Positions 26,258 to 35,205 of a stretch of DNA of 64,000 bases are shown here, piece after piece. Origin of the DNA: Eubacterium sp. (lineage in GTDB: Bacteria; Bacillota; Clostridia; Lachnospirales; Lachnospiraceae); assembly GCA_022796875.1 (NCBI GenBank), contig JAAWJJ010000005.1, positions 1 through 64,000 on the forward strand. Direction: 5' to 3'. Each line of letters starts with the position of its first letter. Positions within the stretch are counted from its first letter, which is position 1. The notes beneath the pieces were generated by a model. That model made no database searches and was not told where the DNA came from. It saw nothing but the letters and a program-made list of their open reading frames with translations. A program made the position numbers and the translations under genes.

Positions 26258-27260
26258 CCGCCTCGTCCTCTTTCGTATTCCCGTCCTCTTTCGTTATTTC
26301 ATTTCTTTCCGCTGTCCCGTCTTCTTTCGTTTTCCCGTTTTCAATATCGCGGATGATAAACTGCGGCGTATTATTCACGCTGATGTTCATACGCCCGATA
26401 TATTCCCCGAGCAGCCCCAGCATGATCAAAATAATCCCTCCGATCAGCAGAAACGCTACCATCATGGAACTCCAGCCGATTTCCGGTTCATAAAAAAATA
26501 TTTTTTTGATCACTACATAAATTCCGTAAACAAAACCGAGCAGCGCGATCAGGCATCCGATCACGGTAGACACCCGCAGCGGCTTGACGGAAAAAGCGAT
26601 AAAGCCGTTCATCCATACTTTCAGAGATTTGGAAAATGTAAAGTTCGACTCTCCCTCCTGCCTTTCCCTGTGTTCGATATAAACATTCGTCATATTATGC
26701 GTAGTCCGCAGCATCAGGCCCCAGATATAGGGCGATGCGTTTCTGTCTTTTAAAATCTGCTCCGCTACAAACCGGTGCATCGCAAAATAGCTGCACAGGC
26801 GCAGTTCTTTGGGTTTGTCCAATAACAACGTAGCCATTTTGTCATTTACCATGCTGCCGAAATTTTTCAGCCGGCTGTGCTTTTTTACATGATATTTTCC
26901 GAATACGACGTCCCATCCCTCTTCCAGCTTATCTAACAGTTTCCAGCTTTCCGAAGCCGGATTTTGCCCGTCGTCGTCCAGTGAAATGATATATTCTCCC
27001 TCCGCTACCGAATATCCAGCCATCAATGCGGAATCCTGCCCAAAATTTTTCGTCAGGTTCACTGCCCGGACATGGGTATTTTCCCGCGACAGCCTGCGGA
27101 TTGTCCCTAGTGTATCGTCCTTTGGCGAACCGTCGTTTACGAGAACTATTTCGTATTCATATCTGTCATTTCCGTCAAAATTCCTGCCGATCTCCGCCAC
27201 AACATCCCCAACGGTATGTTCTGAATTATAACACGGAATTACAAACGAAATTTTCTTCAT
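26250..27260 (-). CDS. GT2 polyprenyl-phosphate hexosyltransferase (DPM1/GtrB-like) with C-terminal helices
   Basis: 336 residues: a GT2 domain (residues 1-220) with FVIPCYNSEHTVGDVV, LVNDGSPKDDT, DDDGQNP and HRERQEGESNFTFSK. Two membrane helices follow at about 230-290, then an acidic, Thr/Glu-rich tail (TKEDGTAERNE..). Proteins of this build (GtrB, YfdH, ArnC) charge undecaprenyl phosphate with one sugar on the cytoplasmic face for later transfer outside by GT-C enzymes. Several such GT-C candidates are in this locus, as is a GtrA protein at 19321. The tail repeats TKEDGNTKEDE, which is unusual. Confidence 0.87.
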   Translation of the reverse strand: MKKISFVIPCYNSEHTVGDVVAEIGRNFDGNDRYEYEIVLVNDGSPKDDTLGTIRRLSRENTHVRAVNLTKNFGQDSALMAGYSVAEGEYIISLDDDGQNPASESWKLLDKLEEGWDVVFGKYHVKKHSRLKNFGSMVNDKMATLLLDKPKELRLCSYFAMHRFVAEQILKDRNASPYIWGLMLRTTHNMTNVYIEHRERQEGESNFTFSKSLKVWMNGFIAFSVKPLRVSTVIGCLIALLGFVYGIYVVIKKIFFYEPEIGWSSMMVAFLLIGGIILIMLGLLGEYIGRMNISVNNTPQFIIRDIENGKTKEDGTAERNEITKEDGNTKEDEADE

Positions 27261-27292
27261 CCGATCCTACTCCTTACTTTTCACGGCCCATT

Positions 27293-27514
27293 TCAGGCTT
27301 TATGTATATAAAGCCAGCTTTTTACATAATCCTGTCTGGCCTCCATATCCATCTGTACATATTGTTCATAGCTTAGTTTTGCCTGAACCATATAACCGTA
27401 TCCACATTTAAAACACTCTACCTTTTTGCGTCTTGACACTTCGCGTATCCATCCGCAATTAGGACATATAAACACTTTCATCCATTTCTCCGTCCGCTTT
27501 TCGTTTTCGCTCAC
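27293..27514 (-). CDS. Small zinc-ribbon protein of unknown function
   Basis: 73 residues with two CxxC knuckles (CPNCGW at about 17-22 and CFKCGY at about 34-39), arranged to bind one zinc ion. A basic patch RRKK lies between them. The C-terminal half is helical and aromatic, ending DYVKSWLYIHKA. There is no signal peptide or membrane helix. It lies tightly between two GT2 genes (12 bases from one, 32 from the other) and so belongs to the operon. I do not know a function; an RNA/DNA- or protein-binding adaptor is possible. Confidence 0.75.
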   Translation of the reverse strand: MSENEKRTEKWMKVFICPNCGWIREVSRRKKVECFKCGYGYMVQAKLSYEQYVQMDMEARQDYVKSWLYIHKA

Positions 27515-27526
27515 TGCATTGTAACA

Positions 27527-29209
27527 CTACCTGGCCTGGATTGCAAATTGCGCGTTTCCCCTGTCGAAATTAGGGTTATAGAAAATATCTCCGTTTTTCA
27601 AAACAGCGCCCCAGCGTTCCCGGAGCATCAGCCTGGCCTGATTCTCTTCCACCCGGGAATACTCCTGCTCCTCTTTCGCTTCCACCGAAATATAGGAATC
27701 CTGAACAACTTTATATCCCGCTTTTTTCAACTGTAAACAAAAATCCATATCCCTGTAATCAGACGGCAGCCTTTTTAAAAATCCGCCCGTCATTTCCAGC
27801 GCCTCTTTTTTTATCATGGCGCAGGAAAAAGAAATACCGTCCGCATACTGCGTAAGCTCCGCCCTGCGCATGTATCCCTTGTAGTTTTTCTTTAGCTGTT
27901 CAAAAGCCGGACGAACGAGTCCGTTTTCAAAAAATACCAGTCCGTTCTGCAAAATCCTGCCATTTGAGGAAACAGATTTTGTCCCTACAGCGGCCACTTC
28001 TTTCCGTTTTAAAATCCCCATCATTTCCGCCAGTTCCTTTTTCTTTGGCAGATATGACATTTTTTTTAAAATCAGCCCGTACCTGGTCGTAATCATGCAG
28101 ACCATCGGCGTCGTATCGCTGGCGATGTATTTGACGGTTACGCCGATTTTTTTCAGTTCCAGCAGTTCTTTCGGCTCTTCTTTCTGCCGTTCGGCGATCA
28201 GGACAGTCAGCTGCCGGAAATTATCATCATAATACATGACGCGGTAAAACCCGAGATCCGCTTTCAACTTCACATCCTGCGGCTCCCCGATCCGCTCCAG
28301 ATGCGCAAGAATCGCGTTCTTTCCTGCCTCATAGGCATACAGTTTGCTGCCGGTATTCACCGCGGTAGAACCGTCATGAATACGCCAATGGTAAAGTATC
28401 TTTGCAATATGCTCAATCCTCGCCGCCTGCTCGCTGCACCGCAGCACCAGGTCATAATCCTGCGCGCCGTCATATTCCGGATTCAGAAAGCCCACCCGAT
28501 CTAACAGCGTTTTGGCCGTCACGAGAAAGTGGCAGATATAATTGTTGCTGCGCAAAAGCTCCGCATTAAAATCCGGCTTAAAATGCGGCTGCATATATTC
28601 TGAAACATCCGCGGATACTTTGTCTTCGTCCGAATAAAATAATTCCGCCTGCGGCGCCTCGTTGATCCTTTTTACCATTTCATACAATGCGTTCCGCTCC
28701 AGAAAATCGTCGTGATCCAAGAAACCGATATACTCTCCGGCAGCCTGTTTTATCGCTTCATTCGTATTGGCGGATATCCCCGCGTTATCCTCCAGCCGGA
28801 TATAACGGATCCTGCCGCTTTCCGGCAGTCCGGCATACTCTTCCATTACCTTTTCCACTTTGTCGGAATCGGAACCGTCCGCAACCACCAGTTCCCAGTT
28901 TGCATACGTCTGACGAAGCACGGAGTCTGCCATCTGGCGCAGATATGATTCCTCTGTTTCATATGCAGGCACCACAACGGAAATCAGCGGCATATTCGGA
29001 AATACTTCTTTTTCCTGCGCTTCCAGCTCTTCCTGCGCCGGCAGGAATTTCCGGTAAACTTCACCGTAACGATCCGCGCTGCGCTGATATTTTTCCATTG
29101 TTTTCGCCACCAGATCTTTCACGCCGTAACGTTTTACATAATCGGCCGTTTTTTTGACGTATCGCCCGGCGCCTTCGGACAACATTTTCTGAATATTGAT
29201 TTTCCCCAT
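27527..29209 (-). CDS. Two-domain GT2-type glycosyltransferase, second domain degenerate
   Basis: 560 residues. The N-terminal 65 residues are helical and basic. A full GT2 domain follows at about 70-300: PLISVVVPAYETEESYL, LVVADGSDSDKV, YIGFLDHDDFLERN and DYDLVLRCSEQAARI. The C-terminal half (about 320-545) resembles a second GT2 fold: GGFLKRLPSDYRDMDFCLQLKKAGYK is like a catalytic-base region, but no DxD or NND motif remains. The whole aligns in layout with the longer neighbour at 29243-31690, so the pair probably arose by duplication. It presumably adds one sugar of the repeat unit. Confidence 0.85.
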   Translation of the reverse strand: MGKINIQKMLSEGAGRYVKKTADYVKRYGVKDLVAKTMEKYQRSADRYGEVYRKFLPAQEELEAQEKEVFPNMPLISVVVPAYETEESYLRQMADSVLRQTYANWELVVADGSDSDKVEKVMEEYAGLPESGRIRYIRLEDNAGISANTNEAIKQAAGEYIGFLDHDDFLERNALYEMVKRINEAPQAELFYSDEDKVSADVSEYMQPHFKPDFNAELLRSNNYICHFLVTAKTLLDRVGFLNPEYDGAQDYDLVLRCSEQAARIEHIAKILYHWRIHDGSTAVNTGSKLYAYEAGKNAILAHLERIGEPQDVKLKADLGFYRVMYYDDNFRQLTVLIAERQKEEPKELLELKKIGVTVKYIASDTTPMVCMITTRYGLILKKMSYLPKKKELAEMMGILKRKEVAAVGTKSVSSNGRILQNGLVFFENGLVRPAFEQLKKNYKGYMRRAELTQYADGISFSCAMIKKEALEMTGGFLKRLPSDYRDMDFCLQLKKAGYKVVQDSYISVEAKEEQEYSRVEENQARLMLRERWGAVLKNGDIFYNPNFDRGNAQFAIQAR

Positions 29210-29242
29210 ACATCCACCTGCTCTGCTATGTGTAAAAAAAGA

Positions 29243-31690
29243 TCATCCTAATCTGCGGACCGCAAAATCCGCCCTGTCTAACGACAGATTCACGTTATAA
29301 TACGGATCTCCGTCCTTTACATAATCTTTCCAGCGTTTATTGAACAAATCCACTTCATCATGGAATCGTTTCTTTTTCTCCGGCGTATCCTCCAACCCGC
29401 GGCTTTTAGATTCGTAATGAAACAGCTCCGCATACGGGTTATATACAACCAGTTTTCCCTGTTTCCTTACTTTCATGCAGTAATCAATATCGTTAAACGC
29501 CACTTTTAATTCTTCCGTCAGTCCGCCCACCTGCATAAAAATCTCTTTTTTCGTCATCATGCACGCGGCGGTCACGGCGCTGTAATCCTGCGCGCAGATA
29601 ATTCTGGAAAAATAGCCGTTCGCCGTACCCGGCATCCCGATAAACGCGTGTCCGGCAATTCCGCCGAATCCGATTACGACACCCGCATGCTGGATCGTCA
29701 TATCGTCATAATACAGCCTGGCCCCGACAATTCCAACGTCTTCGCGCATACAATAGCCCAACAGTTCCCCGATACATGTTCCGTTTTTGATCTGCGTATC
29801 GTTATTCAAAAGCAACAGATATTCCCCGTTTGCATAAGAAGCCCCGAAATTATTGATCTTTGAATAATTAAAATCCTCTTTCCAGTATACGACTTTCACA
29901 TTTGCATGTGCCGCTTCCAACTGTTTATAATACTCGAACGTTTCCTTTTCCGTGGAATTGTTTTCCACAATAATAAATTCGAAATTCCGGTACTCCGATT
30001 TTTCAAATATCGAATTTACACAGGTTTCCAGATCTTCGATATGGTCTTTATTCGGAATAATAATCGAAACGAGAGGTTTTTCCTCCCAGTGATAATACGT
30101 CCGGTACAGTCCCGGATATTCCCCCTCTTCCACTGTGGCCGGAATGCCGAGCCTGTCGTAATGCGCCTGCACGGCGCGTTTCCCCGCTGTAAAAGCATAC
30201 CGTTTGCTCTCCGGGTTTTCCGCCGTGGATTCCGTATGCGCGCGCCAGTGGTACAGCACTTTCGGTATATGGTAAACGGCGTCCGTCTGTTCGACGCAGC
30301 GCAGCACAAAATCATAATCCTGCGCGCCGTGGTATTCGCTGTTTAACATGCCAACTTTTTCCATCAGCGACGCTTTCACAACGACAAGATGGCAGAAATA
30401 ATTCATGCTTCTTAACAGGTCAATATTAAAATCGGACTTAAAGTGCGGTTCAAAGTATTTCTTTCCTTTTCCGTCCACTTTGTCTTCGTCCGAATAAATC
30501 AGCTCGGTCTGCGGGTATTTCTGAATTGCCCGAACACACTCGTACAACGCGTGCGGTTCCAGCAGGTCGTCATGGTCGGCAAACGCAATATATTCCCCCG
30601 CAGCGGCTTTGATCGCTTCGTTTGTATTCGCTGAAATATCCAACTGTTTTCCGGTATACACTATTTTTACCCTTTTATCCGCCCGCGCCAGATTTTTCAG
30701 ATATTTTTCCAAAGGCGAATGAGGTCCGCTGCCGTCCGACAATACCAGCTCCCAGTTTGCGTACGTCTGCTGTTTCACCGACTCCGTCAGTTCTTTCAAA
30801 AAAGTGAGCGGCGTTTTATAAAGCGGAACGACGATGCTGATTTTCGGCGCCACGGCAAATTTTTTTTCCCGCTGAGCCTGAAACTCTTTTTCGGTCGGCC
30901 GCACTTTCATACGATACGTTTCATAATTGTCTTCCTGCTTTTCATGCAGTTTGTCCGCCGCGCGTTTTAAAAAAGTCTTTACCCCATGCCGGTCCAGATA
31001 GCGCAGTCCTTTCCCGATCGTGCTGTCCGCGCCGGCTTTGGCAATAAGCTTTTCCGTATTCAGATGAATCGGCGCATGGGTAAGCTTCTTTCCGCTCGCA
31101 ATCTGCAGCGTCACGGTTCCTGAAACCTCGCCCGGAATCCGTAATTCAAATCCCCAGTCGTCCGCTTTTTTCATACCGGGATTCTGCTCCAGAACGTCCG
31201 GACGGCTGCTTTGTTTAATCTGAACCGCATCCAGCCGCCTGTTTTTCTGCCAGACCGAAAGATGGATCGGTTCCGTCGAAGCGGCCCAGCCCTGCACGAG
31301 ATAACCGTCCGCCGTTACGGACACCTGATCTATCATATGGTTGACCGAATTTTGCAAAGCCACCAGCTTTTTTACCTTTTCTTTATAAAACAAAATCCGG
31401 TTTCCCGCCACCGTCACATAAACGGACAGGCTATCCGCCGTCTGCCAGCCCTGCGGCAGTTCCATCAAATAGGTAATCTCTTTGTTGATGTCAAATTTGT
31501 ATCCGGCATAACGCAGATGCACTTCAAACCCCTCGTTTACCGTCGTTTTAAGCGGTATGCGTTTCCCATCCAGCAGCGCTTCCGCCGAAAATTCTTCTTT
31601 TTCGTACTGCGGCAGCACGAAACCGCGCACAATTACCGTATTTTCTTTCGTAATATGAAATTTTCTCTCTACAAAATTCAGTTGCTTCAT
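29243..31690 (-). CDS. Bifunctional GT2-GT2 glycosyltransferase
   Basis: 815 residues. An N-terminal beta-rich domain of about 230 residues without a catalytic motif comes first. The first GT2 domain (about 280-500) has KISIVVPLYKTPLTFL, LVLSDGSGPHS, IAFADHDDLLEPH and DYDFVLRCVEQTDAV. The second (about 540-800) has PLVSIIIPNKDHIEDL, FIIVENNSTEKE, LLLLNNDTQIKNG and AFNDIDYCMKVRKQG. Both domains retain their metal motifs, so two linkages may be made by one protein, as in rhamnan/RgpF-like synthases of Firmicutes. The stop is 33 bases before the start of the 560-residue paralogue. Confidence 0.9.
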   Translation of the reverse strand: MKQLNFVERKFHITKENTVIVRGFVLPQYEKEEFSAEALLDGKRIPLKTTVNEGFEVHLRYAGYKFDINKEITYLMELPQGWQTADSLSVYVTVAGNRILFYKEKVKKLVALQNSVNHMIDQVSVTADGYLVQGWAASTEPIHLSVWQKNRRLDAVQIKQSSRPDVLEQNPGMKKADDWGFELRIPGEVSGTVTLQIASGKKLTHAPIHLNTEKLIAKAGADSTIGKGLRYLDRHGVKTFLKRAADKLHEKQEDNYETYRMKVRPTEKEFQAQREKKFAVAPKISIVVPLYKTPLTFLKELTESVKQQTYANWELVLSDGSGPHSPLEKYLKNLARADKRVKIVYTGKQLDISANTNEAIKAAAGEYIAFADHDDLLEPHALYECVRAIQKYPQTELIYSDEDKVDGKGKKYFEPHFKSDFNIDLLRSMNYFCHLVVVKASLMEKVGMLNSEYHGAQDYDFVLRCVEQTDAVYHIPKVLYHWRAHTESTAENPESKRYAFTAGKRAVQAHYDRLGIPATVEEGEYPGLYRTYYHWEEKPLVSIIIPNKDHIEDLETCVNSIFEKSEYRNFEFIIVENNSTEKETFEYYKQLEAAHANVKVVYWKEDFNYSKINNFGASYANGEYLLLLNNDTQIKNGTCIGELLGYCMREDVGIVGARLYYDDMTIQHAGVVIGFGGIAGHAFIGMPGTANGYFSRIICAQDYSAVTAACMMTKKEIFMQVGGLTEELKVAFNDIDYCMKVRKQGKLVVYNPYAELFHYESKSRGLEDTPEKKKRFHDEVDLFNKRWKDYVKDGDPYYNVNLSLDRADFAVRRLG

Positions 31691-31750
31691 ACCATTTCCC
31701 TGCTGTTTTCAAAAAATCTGAAAAGGCTTTTCTTTCCGAAAAGGTCTTGC

Positions 31751-33892
31751 TTATTTTCTTAAAGATCTTTTCTTTCCGAAAAGGCCTTTTTCATTTTGAG
31801 CAGAAGCTTTCTTCGCTTCCATAGCGGCCAGAATCCGCAGCGTTTCCGTGCTCATCTTCTCTACGCGCAGACGGACCTGCAGCTCTTTCTCGCCCTCGCA
31901 CGGGATCAGCAGCATCGGATCCTCTTTTTCAAATACGAGTACCTGATCAAACAGCTTTCTCCCGTTCGTATTATATTTTACCGCTTTCTCTTTATTTTTA
32001 AACCTGAGCACGTGGATCATCACAATACCGGCTTCGTCCATCGGATCCAGCCGCACCATCTTCACTCCCGGCGGAATCGGCACAGCCAGGTCAAACTCCG
32101 CCTCGCTGTGCGTAGACGGTATCCGGTAGGAATCTTTTTCCGAACACCCTGCGCCCCTGTCATAAAATACCTGCATGGACAACAGTTCGCGGCGGCAGCA
32201 ATCTCTGGCGTCGACGACCCGTTTCCCCATCGTATCGTACAATTCTCTTAACGAAATGTGCGATCCGTCTATATAATTCTGGAACGCCTCTTCCATCCGT
32301 TCGTAGCATCCCAGCTCTTTCGGCTCTATTCCGGCTTTTTCACAAAGCTCCTCCAGGTCAAGCTGCTGCCGCAGCGCCGTGGATTTTATATAATAACGCA
32401 GCAGCCGGTAAACAATAAACGAGGTCGGAATCGGGAAATCAAACGTCCATTCATAATCAATGATCACCCATCTGCTTCCGCATACGAGAATATTCGGCAG
32501 AATCAAATCCACGTCCGCGCATGCGCCGCATGGTTTTCCCTCTATAGCGGAAGTATCAATATTCCCGAACACCTCCGCAAAGCGGCTGCCGTTTTCAAAC
32601 GGTATGCTGTCTGCGCCATGAAGTTTCTCCGCCACGTCAAGCAGCAGACCGGCCGCCCGCTCTTTTTCTCCGCCTGTCAGATAGCCGTCCGCCGTTTCTT
32701 CCAGCGATTTTCCGTCAATATATTCGAACACTGCTGCCCCCTGTTCCATATGGCAGCGGTTCATTTCAAAACAGCTCCCCTCATACTGCGCTGAAAGCTG
32801 TCCGTAATATTTTTCAAACGCCGCCACATGGGAAACCGCCGCTGCGGAATCCGGCTTTTTCACTACCTTTTTCGTACCGTTTTCTTCAAAAATCAGCGTC
32901 TGGATATGGAATTTCTCGTCACGGTCATTCGACAGTTTTGCATATATAACTTTTTCCATCTTATGCTGCTCCTCCTGCTCCAATACGAACAGAAAAGAAT
33001 TGGAGTATTCCGGAAATTTCCCCTCCCGGATTACCATATCAAACGCTTTTCCCTCGTCAAACATCAGCATCCTGTCGCGGTCAAAGTTACGTTGGTTCTG
33101 CTTTAACTGCCCCGGTTCCGGAAGATATTCGTCGCTGAATAACTCCGACGGCAGTTTGTAATCCGGATACGGATAATATACCATATTTGCACGCAGGCCA
33201 CATTCTTTTGCAATCTTTAACAGTGCGTCCCGTGAAAACGTACGGGCCGTCCCTGTTTCCGGATAGTCTTCTATTCCGGAAAAATAAGTTCCGTAATGAT
33301 CTTCGCTGCATCCGGCCCAGTATTTCATCCCGAATTTATTTTCTATCGCCAGCCAGATCTGTCCGTCCGGTTTCAAATGCCTTTTGATAATTTTCAAAAA
33401 ATCATGGTACGGCGTTTTGCCCCCGATATATCCCTGCCCGTATTCAAATACGCCGATCAGCGTAATTACGTCGTAAAGCTTCGGCAGCGCCTGTTCCACA
33501 TCCATAAAATTCCCAACGTAAATCGTAATATTCTCTTCTTCCTCATGACGGTATGCATTGACAAGGCTTCTCTTCTTCGACAAATCAATACAGGTCACGC
33601 TGCCCGCCATTTTTGACAAAATCCCCGTAATCGCGCCGCATCCGGAGCCGATCTCCAGCACGTCCGCCTGCTCTTTGATTGGCAGGAAGCGCACAATATT
33701 TTCCCGAATCGGGGAAAAATGGTACAATACCGGCCAGACCAGTTCCCGTTCCACGATCTGCTGCCCGGTCGTTTTTTTACATTCTTTTGCCAGCGAAAGC
33801 AGTTTGTCCTCCACATCCCCGTCGGAATACAGATCACTTCCGCCGTAACAACTGAAATCCAATGTTACCTTTCCTACTTTTTCGATCTCCAT
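31751..33892 (-). CDS. Methyltransferase-kinase fusion (WbdD-like candidate chain terminator)
   Basis: 713 residues. A class I SAM methyltransferase fold spans about 50-240, with motif I VLEIGSGCGAITG at 78-90 and VITLIGVFEYG as motif II/III. A divergent aminoglycoside-phosphotransferase/lipopolysaccharide-kinase-like domain follows at about 310-560. It shows a lysine-bearing N-lobe strand (KKVVKKPD), VFEYIDGKSLEE, the DVDLILPNILV catalytic-loop-like stretch and VIIDYEWTFDF in place of the DFG metal motif. The last 150 residues are unassigned. E. coli WbdD, which caps O9a polysaccharide with methyl phosphate, has the same order and nearly the same length. The Wzt-like ATPase gene is immediately upstream in the operon, which supports that parallel. 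The parallel is inference, not homology proven here. Confidence 0.75.
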   Translation of the reverse strand: MEIEKVGKVTLDFSCYGGSDLYSDGDVEDKLLSLAKECKKTTGQQIVERELVWPVLYHFSPIRENIVRFLPIKEQADVLEIGSGCGAITGILSKMAGSVTCIDLSKKRSLVNAYRHEEEENITIYVGNFMDVEQALPKLYDVITLIGVFEYGQGYIGGKTPYHDFLKIIKRHLKPDGQIWLAIENKFGMKYWAGCSEDHYGTYFSGIEDYPETGTARTFSRDALLKIAKECGLRANMVYYPYPDYKLPSELFSDEYLPEPGQLKQNQRNFDRDRMLMFDEGKAFDMVIREGKFPEYSNSFLFVLEQEEQHKMEKVIYAKLSNDRDEKFHIQTLIFEENGTKKVVKKPDSAAAVSHVAAFEKYYGQLSAQYEGSCFEMNRCHMEQGAAVFEYIDGKSLEETADGYLTGGEKERAAGLLLDVAEKLHGADSIPFENGSRFAEVFGNIDTSAIEGKPCGACADVDLILPNILVCGSRWVIIDYEWTFDFPIPTSFIVYRLLRYYIKSTALRQQLDLEELCEKAGIEPKELGCYERMEEAFQNYIDGSHISLRELYDTMGKRVVDARDCCRRELLSMQVFYDRGAGCSEKDSYRIPSTHSEAEFDLAVPIPPGVKMVRLDPMDEAGIVMIHVLRFKNKEKAVKYNTNGRKLFDQVLVFEKEDPMLLIPCEGEKELQVRLRVEKMSTETLRILAAMEAKKASAQNEKGLFGKKRSLRK

Positions 33893-33920
33893 ATGCCACC
33901 CGTCCTGTTGTGCTTTGATT

Positions 33921-35180
33921 CTATCCTACAATCACTTCGGATTCCATATCATAAAACCCTACCGTGTTTTTTTCCGATACGACCGCCATGGAACAGACGT
34001 CGTACAGCCGGTGATATACTTCAAACTCCCCGGCGCGGTATCCGGTACAGCCAAGGGACAGCAAATATTCCCCGCCCTGCAGGCTGCATCGCTGTTTAAA
34101 CGTGATCTTCTGTATTTCTCCGGCTTTTTTCGGTTCCGCAACGGCTTTTTCCAACATCGAGTTCGTTCCCGTGATCTCGATACCCATACGGTTTTTAAAC
34201 GTAAACGCAAATACCGGCTCCACTACGTCCGCATGGAAAACCACTTTCATCACCACGCTGAAACTGCTGCCTTTCTGAATTACATTCGTAATTCTGCCGG
34301 TTTCGTCAAGCAGCGCAAAATCCACGATTTCCGCCTGCTTTTCTCCGTACTCCAAAACTTCCGGGTTCACGGACATATGATTCCGCATCAGTTCCTGCCC
34401 GTCCGCCGGTTTCCAGGCTTTCGTATCCTCTTTTTCCTGTTCTTTCTGATTCACAAGCACCTGCTTGTACAAATCCACGGCTTCTTTCGGCGTGCCTTCA
34501 TACATTTTGACTCCCTGATTTAACAGGATCGCCTTGTCGCAGAATTTCGTAATGCTGCTTAAGTCGTGGCTGACAAACAAAATCGTTTTTCCCATCTCTT
34601 TAAACTCTTCAAATTTGCGGTAACATTTCGCCTGAAAAAATACGTCCCCGACAGACAGCGCCTCGTCCACAATCAGTATTTCCGGATCGATATTGATCGC
34701 TACCGCAAATGCAAGACGCACAAACATTCCGCTCGAATACGTCTTTACCGGCTGATGGATAAACTCGCCAATATCCGCGAAACTCAAAATATCCTGCAGC
34801 CGCTCGTCGACTTCCTCTTTCGAAAAACCGATCATCGTGCCGTTCAGATAAATATTTTCCAGGCCGGTATATTCCATATTAAACCCGGCTCCCAGTTCCA
34901 GTAGCGCGGAAATCCTGCCCTTGACGGACACGGTTCCTTTCGTTGGGTTTAACACGCCGGTAATAATTTTTAAAATCGTGGATTTGCCGGAACCGTTCGT
35001 CCCGATAATACCGATACATTCGCCTTTTTTCACTTCAAAAGAAATATCGTTCAGCGCATAGTGCTCCGGGATATTCATATGCTTCGCCAGACCCAGCGCG
35101 TCTTTCAGGCGGGCCGACGGTTTTGGGTATAATTTATATACTTTTGTGATATGGTCTATTTTTACAATTGTTTCTTCCAT
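33921..35180 (-). CDS. tagH: Polysaccharide ABC exporter ATPase with Wzt-type C-terminal domain (TagH/Wzt)
   Basis: ATPase of a glycan exporter that works from the cytoplasm. Walker A GTNGSGKST is at about 60-68, the signature is YSSGMFVRLAFAVA, Walker B ILIVDEAL, and the switch His is in FVSHD. After about residue 255 a linker leads to a beta-sandwich domain of about 150 residues like the Wzt carbohydrate-binding domain, which in E. coli O9a recognises the capped end of the chain. I place the start at 35180 (MEETIVKIDH), because the ORF's longer reading from 35216 overlaps the end of the permease gene and adds a non-conserved MYCNSKGNNRTN extension. Confidence 0.9.
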   Translation of the reverse strand: MEETIVKIDHITKVYKLYPKPSARLKDALGLAKHMNIPEHYALNDISFEVKKGECIGIIGTNGSGKSTILKIITGVLNPTKGTVSVKGRISALLELGAGFNMEYTGLENIYLNGTMIGFSKEEVDERLQDILSFADIGEFIHQPVKTYSSGMFVRLAFAVAINIDPEILIVDEALSVGDVFFQAKCYRKFEEFKEMGKTILFVSHDLSSITKFCDKAILLNQGVKMYEGTPKEAVDLYKQVLVNQKEQEKEDTKAWKPADGQELMRNHMSVNPEVLEYGEKQAEIVDFALLDETGRITNVIQKGSSFSVVMKVVFHADVVEPVFAFTFKNRMGIEITGTNSMLEKAVAEPKKAGEIQKITFKQRCSLQGGEYLLSLGCTGYRAGEFEVYHRLYDVCSMAVVSEKNTVGFYDMESEVIVG

Positions 35181-35205
35181 GTTTGTTCTATTATTTCCTT
35201 TGCTG

